A DNA stretch of 64,000 nucleotides. It comes from Pseudomonas syringae KCTC 12500 (GTDB taxonomy: Bacteria > Pseudomonadota > Gammaproteobacteria > Pseudomonadales > Pseudomonadaceae). The stretch spans positions 953,501 to 1,017,500 of the forward strand of contig NZ_AYTM02000002.1 in NCBI RefSeq assembly GCF_000507185.2, read 5' to 3'. The position numbers and the translations under genes were made by a program. Of this stretch, positions 19,639 through 26,916 are shown one piece after another. How positions within the stretch are numbered: position 1 is the stretch's first letter; every line of letters starts with the position of its first letter. The notes under the pieces were generated by a model. It was not told the DNA's origin, did no database searches, and worked only from the letters and a program-made list of their open reading frames with translations.

Positions 19639-19686
19639 GATGCGTCCTCCATAAAAGATGGGACTATTGTCGACAGCTGACACAAC

Positions 19687-19701
19687 ATGAGACAAACTCA
19701 T
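19687..19701. promoter_or_regulatory. Possible MetR operator between metE and metR
   Basis: ATGAG-ACAAA-CTCAT is an inverted repeat with 5-bp arms. It lies midway between the divergent metE remnant and metR, and resembles the TGAA-N5-TTCA site of MetR in enterobacteria (TGAG-N5-CTCA here). If functional, the regulator still binds next to its broken former target. Confidence 0.5.
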
Positions 19702-19744
19702 TTTTTTCGTGTTGATCACAAATACTGCTCATGGAGCACTGACC

Positions 19745-20662
19745 GTGCTTGAAATACGCCACCTCAAAACCCTGCATGCCCTGCGCGAGGCCGACAGCCT
19801 TGTGGAGGCAGCCGAGCGCCTGCATTTGACGCAGTCGGCACTGTCCCATCAGTTCAAGGAGCTGGAAGAGCGCATGGGTATGCCGCTGTTTGTGCGCAAG
19901 ACTAAACCGGTGCGCTTTACCAGCGCAGGTTTGCGCCTGCTGCAACTGGCCGACTCCATGCTGCCGCAACTGCGCAGTGCCGAGCGCGACATCGCCCGAC
20001 TGGCGGGTGGCACGGCGGGACGGCTGCACATGGCAATTGAGTGCCACAGCTGTTTTCAGTGGCTGATGCCGACGATCGACCAGTTCCGCGATGCCTGGCC
20101 CGAGGTCGAACTCGACTTGTCTTCCGGCTTCTCGTTCGCGCCCTTGCCAGCCCTGGCGCGCGGCGATCTGGACCTGGTGGTGACCTCAGATCCGCTGGAA
20201 TTGCCCGGCATCACCTATGTGCCGCTGTTTACCTATGAAGCGATGCTGGCAGTGGCCAACCAACATGCGCTGGCAACCAGGCCGTATGTCGTTCCGGAAG
20301 ACTTGCTGGCTGAAACGCTGATCACTTACCCGGTGGAACGCGACCGGCTGGACATCTTCACGCGCTTTCTGGAACCCGCCGACATCGAACCGGCACAGGT
20401 ACGAACATCGGAACTGACGGTGATGATGATGCAACTGGTCGCCAGCGGGCGCGGGGTCTGCGGTATGCCGCACTGGGCGCTGCATGAATACAGCTCACGC
20501 GGCTATGTGAAGGCCAAGCGGCTTGGCGAGAAAGGACTGTTCGCGACGCTCTACGCCGGTATCCGCGCCGACATGCTTGACGCACCGTACATGCGCGATT
20601 TCCTGCTGACCGCCAAGGACACCTCGTTTTCGACGCTCGACGGGGTAAGTGTGGTTCGCTGA
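19745..20662 (+). CDS. metR: LysR-family regulator of methionine genes
   Basis: A 305-residue LysR-type regulator with an N-terminal helix-turn-helix (LVEAAERLHLTQSALSHQFKELEERMG). The effector domain matches MetR, which senses homocysteine. The GTG at 19745 is chosen: GGAG lies 8 bases before it and MLEIRHLKTLHAL is the usual MetR start. It is divergent from the metE remnant, the classical metR-metE arrangement. Since metE is truncated here, it must act on other targets, for example metH or metF elsewhere. Confidence 0.93.
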   Translation: MLEIRHLKTLHALREADSLVEAAERLHLTQSALSHQFKELEERMGMPLFVRKTKPVRFTSAGLRLLQLADSMLPQLRSAERDIARLAGGTAGRLHMAIECHSCFQWLMPTIDQFRDAWPEVELDLSSGFSFAPLPALARGDLDLVVTSDPLELPGITYVPLFTYEAMLAVANQHALATRPYVVPEDLLAETLITYPVERDRLDIFTRFLEPADIEPAQVRTSELTVMMMQLVASGRGVCGMPHWALHEYSSRGYVKAKRLGEKGLFATLYAGIRADMLDAPYMRDFLLTAKDTSFSTLDGVSVVR

Positions 20663-20717
20663 CATAGGGTTTGTTGACAGTGCCGTCCTGCACCGCGATG
20701 CAGGACGACTGCGCCAT

Positions 20718-21128
20718 TCAGCTACGTGCTGCCTGCCGCTTGAGATACAGCGGCAGAATCAGATCGCGGGTCAACGGCGCCAGCTGCAAACCCGCATGAC
20801 TGTCCGCGTCAACCCACAGCACTTCTTCAATCTCGGCGGCAGGCACTGCCTGAGCGTCGGTCCTGACCTCATACAACTGGCAGTTGACTTCGAAACCGGG
20901 CTCGTTGGCGGCGGGTGCCGTGAACTCACCGAGAAATACCGCCTGCGCCGGATCGACGATCAGCCCGAGCTCTTCTTCGAGTTCTCTGGCCAGCGCCTGC
21001 GGTGCCGGTTCACCGGGCTCGATCTTGCCGCCCGGCTGCATGAAGGCCTGAGTACCGCGCTTGCGCACCAGCAGAGTCCGGCCGTCCGCGCCGATCAGCA
21101 GCGCCGCCGCGATGCGGATGATCTTCAT
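20718..21128 (-). CDS. NUDIX hydrolase
   Basis: A 136-residue NUDIX protein with a full box, Gx5Ex7REUxEExGU, seen as [23 protein letters not shown] (residues 34-56). This metal-dependent motif hydrolyses nucleoside diphosphates linked to another group. MutT-like and ADP-ribose-type substrates are both possible. The gene overlaps ddl by four bases and is probably co-transcribed with it. Confidence 0.92.
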   Translation of the reverse strand: MKIIRIAAALLIGADGRTLLVRKRGTQAFMQPGGKIEPGEPAPQALARELEEELGLIVDPAQAVFLGEFTAPAANEPGFEVNCQLYEVRTDAQAVPAAEIEEVLWVDADSHAGLQLAPLTRDLILPLYLKRQAARS

Positions 21129-22216
21129 GCGAAGATCTCCGTTTTCAGCAGCCGCGCCTGATCAGCCCGCTCCAGCGCCAGAACGATCAGGCGATGGATC
21201 AGTTCGGCATACGACAGACCGCTGGCCTGCCAGAGCTTGGGGTACATGCTGATCGAGGTGAAACCCGGCAGTGTGTTGACTTCGTTGATGATGATGTCGC
21301 GCCCTTCGGTGACGAAGAAATCGACCCGCGAGAGCCCTGCACAGCCCAGCACCTTGTACGCTTGCAACGCGACCTCACGCACCTGATCGCTCAGATCGGC
21401 CGGCAGCTCGGCGGGGATGGCGATGCGTGCCTGATCGCCATTCAGGTACTTGGTGTCGTAGGCATAGAATTCATCGTTGGCAATCACTTCGCCGCAGACA
21501 CTGACCTGCACATCGACGTTACCCAGTACGGCGCACTCCACTTCCCGGCCGACGATGCCCTGCTCGATCAGCAGCTTGTGATCGAACTCGAAACCCAGCG
21601 CCAGTGCCGCCGCGAAACCAGCCTCGTCAGACACCTTGCTCACGCCCACCGATGAACCCTGGTTGGCCGGCTTGATGAACATCGGCAGCCCCAATTGGTC
21701 GGCAGCCTCCGTGAAAGAAAGACTCTCTCCACGCGACAGGACCCTGAACGGCGCGACGGCAATGCCCGCATCGCGCAGCAGGCGCTTGGTCACGTCCTTG
21801 TCCATGCAAACTGCAGAGGACAGCACATCGGCGCCGACAAAGGGCACGGCCAGCATGCGCAGCACGCCCTGCAATGCACCGTCTTCGCCAAACGCGCCGT
21901 GGGTCAGCGGGAATACCACATCGATGGCTGCCAGTGGCTGGCCTGACTCGACTTCGACAAACTGCCCGCCGATGCTGCCCGGCAGCAAGGACAACGGCTT
22001 GCCTGATGCACTCAGTTTGATCCGTGCGGGATCAGTGGCATTGAGCAGGTAATCGGCCTCGTCGAAATGCAGCCAGCGGCCCAGCTTGTCGACGCCAATC
22101 AGGGTCAGCGCATAGCGCTCACGATCAATCGCATTGATCACGTTGCGTGCCGACTGCAACGAAACCTCATGCTCGCTGGATTGCCCACCGAAAACGATGG
22201 CGACTGACTTTTTCAA
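21125..22216 (-). CDS. ddl: D-alanine-D-alanine ligase
   Basis: A 363-residue ATP-grasp ligase that makes D-Ala-D-Ala for peptidoglycan. The N-terminal motif [16 protein letters not shown], the HGAFGEDG loop, the ATP-binding segment [16 protein letters not shown] and the C-terminal [15 protein letters not shown] are all present. The length and sequence suit the DdlA-type enzyme rather than the shorter ddlB of the division cluster. The ATG is preceded by AGGAGT. The NUDIX gene follows with a four-base overlap. Confidence 0.96.
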   Translation of the reverse strand: MKKSVAIVFGGQSSEHEVSLQSARNVINAIDRERYALTLIGVDKLGRWLHFDEADYLLNATDPARIKLSASGKPLSLLPGSIGGQFVEVESGQPLAAIDVVFPLTHGAFGEDGALQGVLRMLAVPFVGADVLSSAVCMDKDVTKRLLRDAGIAVAPFRVLSRGESLSFTEAADQLGLPMFIKPANQGSSVGVSKVSDEAGFAAALALGFEFDHKLLIEQGIVGREVECAVLGNVDVQVSVCGEVIANDEFYAYDTKYLNGDQARIAIPAELPADLSDQVREVALQAYKVLGCAGLSRVDFFVTEGRDIIINEVNTLPGFTSISMYPKLWQASGLSYAELIHRLIVLALERADQARLLKTEIFA

Positions 22217-22366
22217 AGCGGTTACTCCTGTTTTTCAGGCCGCGAAGATAAAAGCAATGTCGGCTGTTAGTCCAGTAGATGATTAGCCGCAGGCCTGAAA
22301 TTCAGACAAAAAAACCCGGTCGTGGGCAATCCATGCGAAATGCCCACGACCGGGAGGTCAGACCGC

Positions 22367-22648
22367 TCATTGAGCGGCTGCGGTTTCTTTCTTGCCAGCC
22401 GAGCCAAAGGCGGCGAAACGCTTGTTGAAACCCGCGATCCGGCCTTCGGTGGTGGTTTTGCGCTGCTGCCCGGTGTACATCGGGTGCGAGGCACTGGAAA
22501 CATCGAGCGCAACATAAGGATAGGTAGTGCCGTCGGTGTGCTGTTGCGTGCGGTCTGTGTCTACGGTGGAGCCGATCAGAAAGTAAGCATCGGCAGCAGT
22601 GTCGTGGAACAGCACGGTGCGGTATTGAGGATGGATATCGGGTTTCAT
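22367..22648 (-). CDS. rpmE2: Zinc-independent ribosomal protein L31 type B
   Basis: A 93-residue L31 of the C-minus type (YkgM-like): [29 protein letters not shown] with [13 protein letters not shown]. The zinc-binding cysteines of ordinary L31 are absent. Such paralogues replace the zinc form when zinc is short and free zinc from old ribosomes. The start at 22648 has GGAGAGATC upstream. A Zur-like dyad lies 31 bases before the start. Confidence 0.94.
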   Translation of the reverse strand: MKPDIHPQYRTVLFHDTAADAYFLIGSTVDTDRTQQHTDGTTYPYVALDVSSASHPMYTGQQRKTTTEGRIAGFNKRFAAFGSAGKKETAAAQ

Positions 22649-22678
22649 CGTGATCTCTCCGGTGAGTTGAGTGGAATA

Positions 22679-22696
22679 GTTATACAGTAACATAAC
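22679..22696. promoter_or_regulatory. Zur-type operator for rpmE2
   Basis: GTTAT-ACAGTAAC-ATAAC is an inverted repeat with 5-bp arms lying just upstream of rpmE2. It resembles the GTTATA-rich Zur boxes that control C-minus ribosomal proteins in many gamma-proteobacteria. Zur control is inferred from this and the gene identity. Confidence 0.6.
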
Positions 22697-22942
22697 CGAA
22701 GATGAGAATGATTGCTATTGATTGCCATCATTGGTGAGGTTGATCGAACACTCACACGGCGCCGATGTCGGCGTGAAGCCGCCGAGCCACGTGGGCCAGA
22801 GACATTCTGTAATAGCGCGGCTTTGCAATTGCCCTCGATTAGCGGCACCCTGCCGCGCCGCCGAACGTCACTGGTCGCTGGCCTGGAACCTGAGCCTCTG
22901 TGGCCTATCTTTACTCATTAGCACTTTCAAGAGTCCACCGTT

Positions 22943-24073
22943 ATGAATAACGGACGCGATCATCGAATCGACTTCTTTCGCGGCCTGGCGCTGATCTTCA
23001 TATTCTGGGATCACGTGCCGGACAATCCCCTAGCGCAACTGACCGTACGCAACTTCGGCTTCAGCGACGCAGCGGAAATCTTCGTTTTCCTCGCCGGTTA
23101 CGCATCCATACTGGCCTACGGGCGCATCGCCCGACGTGACGGCATGCTGGTGGCTGGCGTGCGTATCCTGCGCCGGACCTGGGTGCTGTATGTGGTGCAT
23201 ATCTTTCTGCTGACCCTGCTGATGGGCATCGTCTTCGTCGCCAACAATCACGTCGAGACGCGCGACATGGTCCAGCAGATGGGCCTTGAATACTTCGTCG
23301 GCAACCCGCAACAGGCATTGGCCGATGAACTGCTGCTGCGCTTCAAGCCGAACCTGACCGACCCGTTGCCGTTGTATATCGTGCTGTTGCTGACCTTGCC
23401 GCTGACCTTGCCATTGATGCTGCGCAAACTCGAAGTGGCCGTCGGCCTGTCGATTGCCCTGTACCTGATGGTGCCGCTATTCGGCTGGAACCTGCGCGCC
23501 TACGAAGGCGGCGGTGTCTGGTACTTCAACCCGGTCGCCTGGCAGTTGCTGTTCGTGCTCGGCGGTGCGTGCGCGTTGCGCAGCGAAACAGCCACAACAG
23601 CTGCGCGCCCTCCGTTGCGCCAACAACCCTTGTTCATGGTCGCCGCCGTCTACGTGATGGTCGCAGGCATACTGACCTTCAGCGAAAAATGGCCCGGTCT
23701 GCACGCTGCGCTGGTCTCCAGCCTGCACCTTGAAAGCCTTTACCCGATCAGCAAGACCGACCTTGCGCCCGTCCGGCTACTGCACTTTCTTGCCCTGGTC
23801 TACGTCGTCGCCCGACTGCTGCCAACCTCAAGCACCTGGCTGGAAAACTGGCCTGCGCGCCAGACCTCCCGCATGGGGCGTTATTCACTGGAAGTCTTCT
23901 GCCTGGGCGTCCTGCTCGCGCCACTGGCAGACATGGCCAATGCACTGGCAGGCGATACATGGCCCATGCAAGTGACCACGGCGATTGTCGGGTTGGGGCT
24001 GATGATGCTGATGGCGAACGGGTTGGAGTTGAATAAACGCCTGGGGACATCGCCGCACCTATTGCCAACTTGA
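22943..24073 (+). CDS. OpgC-family integral membrane protein
   Basis: A 376-residue membrane protein with about ten hydrophobic spans. It starts MNNGRDHRIDFFRGLALIFIFWDHV, the OpgC/acyltransferase-like opening with Asp and Arg before the first span. It continues with FGFSDAAEIFVFLAGY, typical of the OpgC family. OpgC adds succinyl groups to osmoregulated periplasmic glucans in enterobacteria; whether this protein modifies P. syringae glucans is inferred only. No mdo/opg genes are adjacent. Confidence 0.88.
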   Translation: MNNGRDHRIDFFRGLALIFIFWDHVPDNPLAQLTVRNFGFSDAAEIFVFLAGYASILAYGRIARRDGMLVAGVRILRRTWVLYVVHIFLLTLLMGIVFVANNHVETRDMVQQMGLEYFVGNPQQALADELLLRFKPNLTDPLPLYIVLLLTLPLTLPLMLRKLEVAVGLSIALYLMVPLFGWNLRAYEGGGVWYFNPVAWQLLFVLGGACALRSETATTAARPPLRQQPLFMVAAVYVMVAGILTFSEKWPGLHAALVSSLHLESLYPISKTDLAPVRLLHFLALVYVVARLLPTSSTWLENWPARQTSRMGRYSLEVFCLGVLLAPLADMANALAGDTWPMQVTTAIVGLGLMMLMANGLELNKRLGTSPHLLPT

Positions 24074-24101
24074 GAACAGCGTCACGTTTGCATGCCCTCT
24101 C

Positions 24102-24114
24102 GGAGATTTCCTAC
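24102..24114 (+). promoter_or_regulatory. GGA-N5-TCCTAC motif upstream of the first islet gene
   Basis: GGAGATTTCCTAC lies 70 bases before the TTG start of the first paralogue. Two related copies, GGAAACTTCCTAC and GGAAAGATCCTAC, stand before the second paralogue (25926-25978). The shared pattern GGARANNTCCTAC with partial dyad symmetry suggests a common regulator. No known box was matched. Confidence 0.45.
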
Positions 24115-24183
24115 TGGTTTGTCAGGCCAAGTTTTTCAGGAACTGGCCGCTATCCGGTATGAGGCCAAAGAGAGGGCAACGCT

Positions 24184-24849
24184 TTGAACATTAATGGAGT
24201 TTCAAATCCGGTAAACATCCCGCAACAGATGGGGTTGGTAAACGGTGCTAAACATGTTGAACCGACAGAAGACGTCAGCCTTCAAGAGGCCATTGCATCT
24301 GAAGTCAAAACGACAGAAAAAAATGTATTTTACGAATATCAGAAAGAGCCGTGGTTGTTGGAACCGATCAACGAACACATCACAAACAGGCTTGACTACG
24401 TAGCTCACAAAAAGAGACTCGACGTACTGGAACTTGCGCTGGTAAATGTGACCTATGATAGCTTTCGAAAACAACTGCAAGAAACCCACCCCGACATTGC
24501 ACGTAAAAACTTCGGCTTCACACTGGCCGAAAGTGCATCCATCAAGATAATTGACTACGATAACAGCCTGACTGAAAACGACACATCAGTTCTTACCCAC
24601 GCCCTCAACGGTTTCAGAGAATTCAAAGAACAACTCCAACATCACGCAAAGACCATCATGACCCTGGTAGACCATGACCATGAAACATTTGGCGGCCGAT
24701 ATAAACTGAATATCAGCAATTTTCAGGACGTGATCGACTATGGCAAAATCATGAACACCAGCGTACAAAAAATGCAGGACGAATGGATACAGCAAGTCCA
24801 GAGCAATGCTGAGAAACGAGATTTTTCATATATTTCGTTGTCGGTATGA
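24184..24849 (+). CDS. Unknown protein, islet paralogue A (221 aa)
   Basis: I do not recognise the family. The protein is hydrophilic, mostly helical, with no signal peptide or membrane span. Its C-terminal half shares a clear pattern with the protein at 26049-26762: KxFGFTL, a D-x-D/LT stretch, HAKxxMTLxDHxxExFG, LNxxN, VIDYG; the N-terminal part shares FYxxxxxPWL. TTG at 24184 is used as start because AGAGGG lies 7 bases upstream and the paralogue has the same MxIN opening. The region is AT-rich (21 G/C in the 60 bases at 24301-24360), unlike its neighbours, suggesting transfer. The polar, low-complexity N-terminus would suit a type III secreted protein, but no good hrp box is present. Confidence 0.75.
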   Translation: MNINGVSNPVNIPQQMGLVNGAKHVEPTEDVSLQEAIASEVKTTEKNVFYEYQKEPWLLEPINEHITNRLDYVAHKKRLDVLELALVNVTYDSFRKQLQETHPDIARKNFGFTLAESASIKIIDYDNSLTENDTSVLTHALNGFREFKEQLQHHAKTIMTLVDHDHETFGGRYKLNISNFQDVIDYGKIMNTSVQKMQDEWIQQVQSNAEKRDFSYISLSV

Positions 24850-24853
24850 AACA

Positions 24854-24887
24854 TCAGCCTGGCGAGACAAATGATTCGCCAGGCTGA
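24854..24887. terminator. Bidirectional hairpin between convergent islet genes
   Basis: A perfect 12-bp stem, TCAGCCTGGCGA (24854-24865) with TCGCCAGGCTGA (24876-24887), and a 10-base loop lie between the stop codons of the two convergent genes. There is no U-run on either side. Confidence 0.7.
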
Positions 24888-24895
24888 GTTAGACG

Positions 24896-25831
24896 TTAAC
24901 CGCGAGGAGCAACAGTTCGCAGAACGGTTTGTGTGCAGATGTGTCCCATGTAAAAAATATGAGGCATTGCCGTGATGGGCCCTAGAGAGAAATTACTTAT
25001 GAAGTAGCGAGCCACTCTATAGTTACTTCTCCAAGTATTGAACCCCCTTTGCGCATGAACAAAATCTTGGGCCTCCGCACCTCCATAGCAACGTCCGAAC
25101 TCAATGCGCTCAGAGGCGAACCCATCAGCACCGCTAACCAGAATATGCCTGGTCGAGGCTTCTTTTTCACCAAAGCTCAGATCCAAAATAGCCATACCGC
25201 CTTCCAACGGCGTACCTTTAGTATCGCTGAACCTCACCTCAAGCAGAGCTTCTTTATAAATCTGCGTTGCCAACCAGCCAGGGTTAGTATATCCACTTGG
25301 AATCCTTATCACTCCCGGTTCGTCGAGCAGTTCATAGTTTTTTAGAACAGGATAGGAACCCAATCTGACAGTGTATGGAAGCCTGCCACCTACCAGCGAG
25401 TTTCTTGGTGTGACCCTGATGATCACCTCAGCCCCAGGAGTCAGATCTTTAAAAACCTTGGTCTCAAGTGTCTGAGCAACCCACTCACCATTTTCGTAAT
25501 ACTCGGTCTTCCACTCGTTAGTGACCGGATCACCGACAGGGGTATAGAGCAATACATCTTGCCCACGATGCGAGACAAAGCCGTAGTAGTGAACGGGGTG
25601 TTTATCTGTCAACACATCGACCACCGAATGTAGTTTATCCAGCATGACGGTAAATCTTGGCTCGGAAATTTCTTGCACAGCGTCAGCCGCAACGGCTTCG
25701 TTGGTTTCATGACTTGATACACCGACCGGGTCCTCGGCACCTGTATTGGCATGAGCGCCGGAAGCCGATGCCATTATCACGAAAATAGACAACAAGCAAA
25801 AACCAACACATTTTCTTCCATAAGTATTCAT
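24896..25831 (-). CDS. Unknown secreted beta-rich protein (311 aa)
   Basis: A signal peptide (MNTYGRKCVGFCLLSIFVIMASASGAHA) is followed by a region of about 100 residues (HYYGFVSHRGQDVLLYTPVG, WKTEYYENGEWVAQ, PGAEVIIRVTPRN) that looks like a pre-peptidase C-terminal-type beta-sandwich. A second beta-rich, Ig-like stretch (LLEVRFSDTKGTPLEGGMAILDL) comes next. Two cysteines near the end (FGRCYGG and GHICTQT) could form a disulfide. No catalytic motif is seen and I cannot name a family; the domain likeness is a visual impression. The gene is convergent with paralogue A and divergent from paralogue B, sharing a 217-base promoter region with B. Confidence 0.75.
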   Translation of the reverse strand: MNTYGRKCVGFCLLSIFVIMASASGAHANTGAEDPVGVSSHETNEAVAADAVQEISEPRFTVMLDKLHSVVDVLTDKHPVHYYGFVSHRGQDVLLYTPVGDPVTNEWKTEYYENGEWVAQTLETKVFKDLTPGAEVIIRVTPRNSLVGGRLPYTVRLGSYPVLKNYELLDEPGVIRIPSGYTNPGWLATQIYKEALLEVRFSDTKGTPLEGGMAILDLSFGEKEASTRHILVSGADGFASERIEFGRCYGGAEAQDFVHAQRGFNTWRSNYRVARYFISNFSLGPITAMPHIFYMGHICTQTVLRTVAPRG

Positions 25832-25925
25832 AGGTAATCTCGCAGATTATGCAGAGGCAGGTTGCCACTGACAAAATTGACGCAATAGAAAGTTAAGCGC
25901 CGAGTCAACCCTCACATTAAAATCA

Positions 25926-25978
25926 AGGAAACTTCCTACAAAAAATAACCACCACTACAGCCTAGGAAAGATCCTACA
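25926..25978. promoter_or_regulatory. Tandem AGGAAA-N2-TCCTACA motifs between divergent islet genes
   Basis: AGGAAACTTCCTACA (25926-25940) and AGGAAAGATCCTACA (25964-25978) agree at 13 of 15 positions and start 38 bases apart. The second has a 5-bp dyad TAGGA/TCCTA. A third copy lies at 24102-24114. They lie in the 217-base gap between the secreted-protein gene and paralogue B and are candidate activator or repressor sites. Confidence 0.5.
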
Positions 25979-26048
25979 CACTTATCAGGCAAAGTTTTGC
26001 GAAGGTCTGCCGCTAGATAGCTATCATTGACACCAAAGAGCGCTTAGC

Positions 26049-26762
26049 ATGCATATCAACCCTTTAGCTTCTGCATCACAAAATCAACAGCGCACTCTCT
26101 CGGGCTCGAGTTCCCTCACCTCACCTGCTGCTCCGCCAATCAAAATTCCTCAGGCGCGTGATAACGTGCGTGATCCGAACGCTGAGTTCTATACCACCGA
26201 GGAAACACCCTGGCTATCCGACTACAAAACGTCGGCGGCAGGACGGGTTATGCTGGACAGTATGTCTGAAGAGATATCGAACCTACTCCGAAGTACATAC
26301 CTGGGTGACTTAACTAAAGATTTTGATAAGACCCTATGCCGTATGTACGACAATTTTCACGATTTCAAGCAGCAGCTTTTTTACCTTAATACGGAGCTGT
26401 CAAATAAGCACTTCGGCTTCACGCTGGGTTTTAATCAGGAAATCCAGGTGACCGACCCAGACGATGTGCTCACCCCGGCAGAGTTCGCGTACCTGACCGA
26501 GAAGCTGAACGAACGTCAACAACTGAAGGAGGATCTGCGTGCGCACGCAAAAATTGTGATGACGTTACTCGATCACTACACGGAGAAATTCGGCAACCAG
26601 CACACACTCAACCTTGAGAATTACAGCAAGGTTATCGACTACGGGCAGGTCTTCAGTCGTAATCACATTGGCAACTTCATGGACACGATCATTTACCAGA
26701 TCGAGCGCAATGCGCCGAAGCGTGAAGAAGAGCGCAAACCGTTGGTTGATCTTCACGTCTGA
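26049..26762 (+). CDS. Unknown protein, islet paralogue B (237 aa)
   Basis: Not recognised. The first 40 residues are rich in Ser, Gln, Thr and Pro (MHINPLASASQNQQ, then SGSSSLTSPAAPP) and probably disordered. The rest is helical and shares with paralogue A the patterns FYxxxxxPWL, NKHFGFTL, LKEDLRAHAKIVMTLLDH, EKFG, LNLENYSKVIDYGQ. There is no signal peptide. An N-terminus of this composition followed by a helical body is typical of type III effectors, but this is inference from composition only. Codon use is more AT-rich than in flanking genes. Confidence 0.78.
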   Translation: MHINPLASASQNQQRTLSGSSSLTSPAAPPIKIPQARDNVRDPNAEFYTTEETPWLSDYKTSAAGRVMLDSMSEEISNLLRSTYLGDLTKDFDKTLCRMYDNFHDFKQQLFYLNTELSNKHFGFTLGFNQEIQVTDPDDVLTPAEFAYLTEKLNERQQLKEDLRAHAKIVMTLLDHYTEKFGNQHTLNLENYSKVIDYGQVFSRNHIGNFMDTIIYQIERNAPKREEERKPLVDLHV

Positions 26763-26773
26763 TCAAGCCAGCG

Positions 26774-26802
26774 CCACTGCAGTTCATGTGTAGCTGCAGT
26801 GG
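26774..26802 (+). terminator. Hairpin after islet paralogue B
   Basis: CCACTGCAG (26774-26782) pairs perfectly with CTGCAGTGG (26794-26802) over an 11-base loop, 12 bases after the stop. Only a short mixed T tract follows, so it may be a weak terminator. Confidence 0.6.
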
Positions 26803-26916
26803 GATTAGTTCATGACGCTCGTCCCCACTGCGCGCCTTCCGCCCTCGAAAACCTCCAGACAATTCCCTCCCACAATCCCATCCAGCGTCTAAGCTTGGGT
26901 CAGGTGCTTTGACAGG

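Noticed and set aside
22699..22722. Fur-box-like AT-rich stretch (GAATGATTGCTATTGATT)
   Set aside because: Only part of the 19-bp Fur consensus matches and no iron gene starts here; the Zur-like dyad next to it explains the region better.
25927..25952. Possible hrp box before the second islet paralogue (GGAAAC-N16-CCAC)
   Set aside because: The spacing is right, but GGAAAC differs from GGAACC/T at a conserved base and the CCACNNA end reads CCACCAC. Too weak to call.
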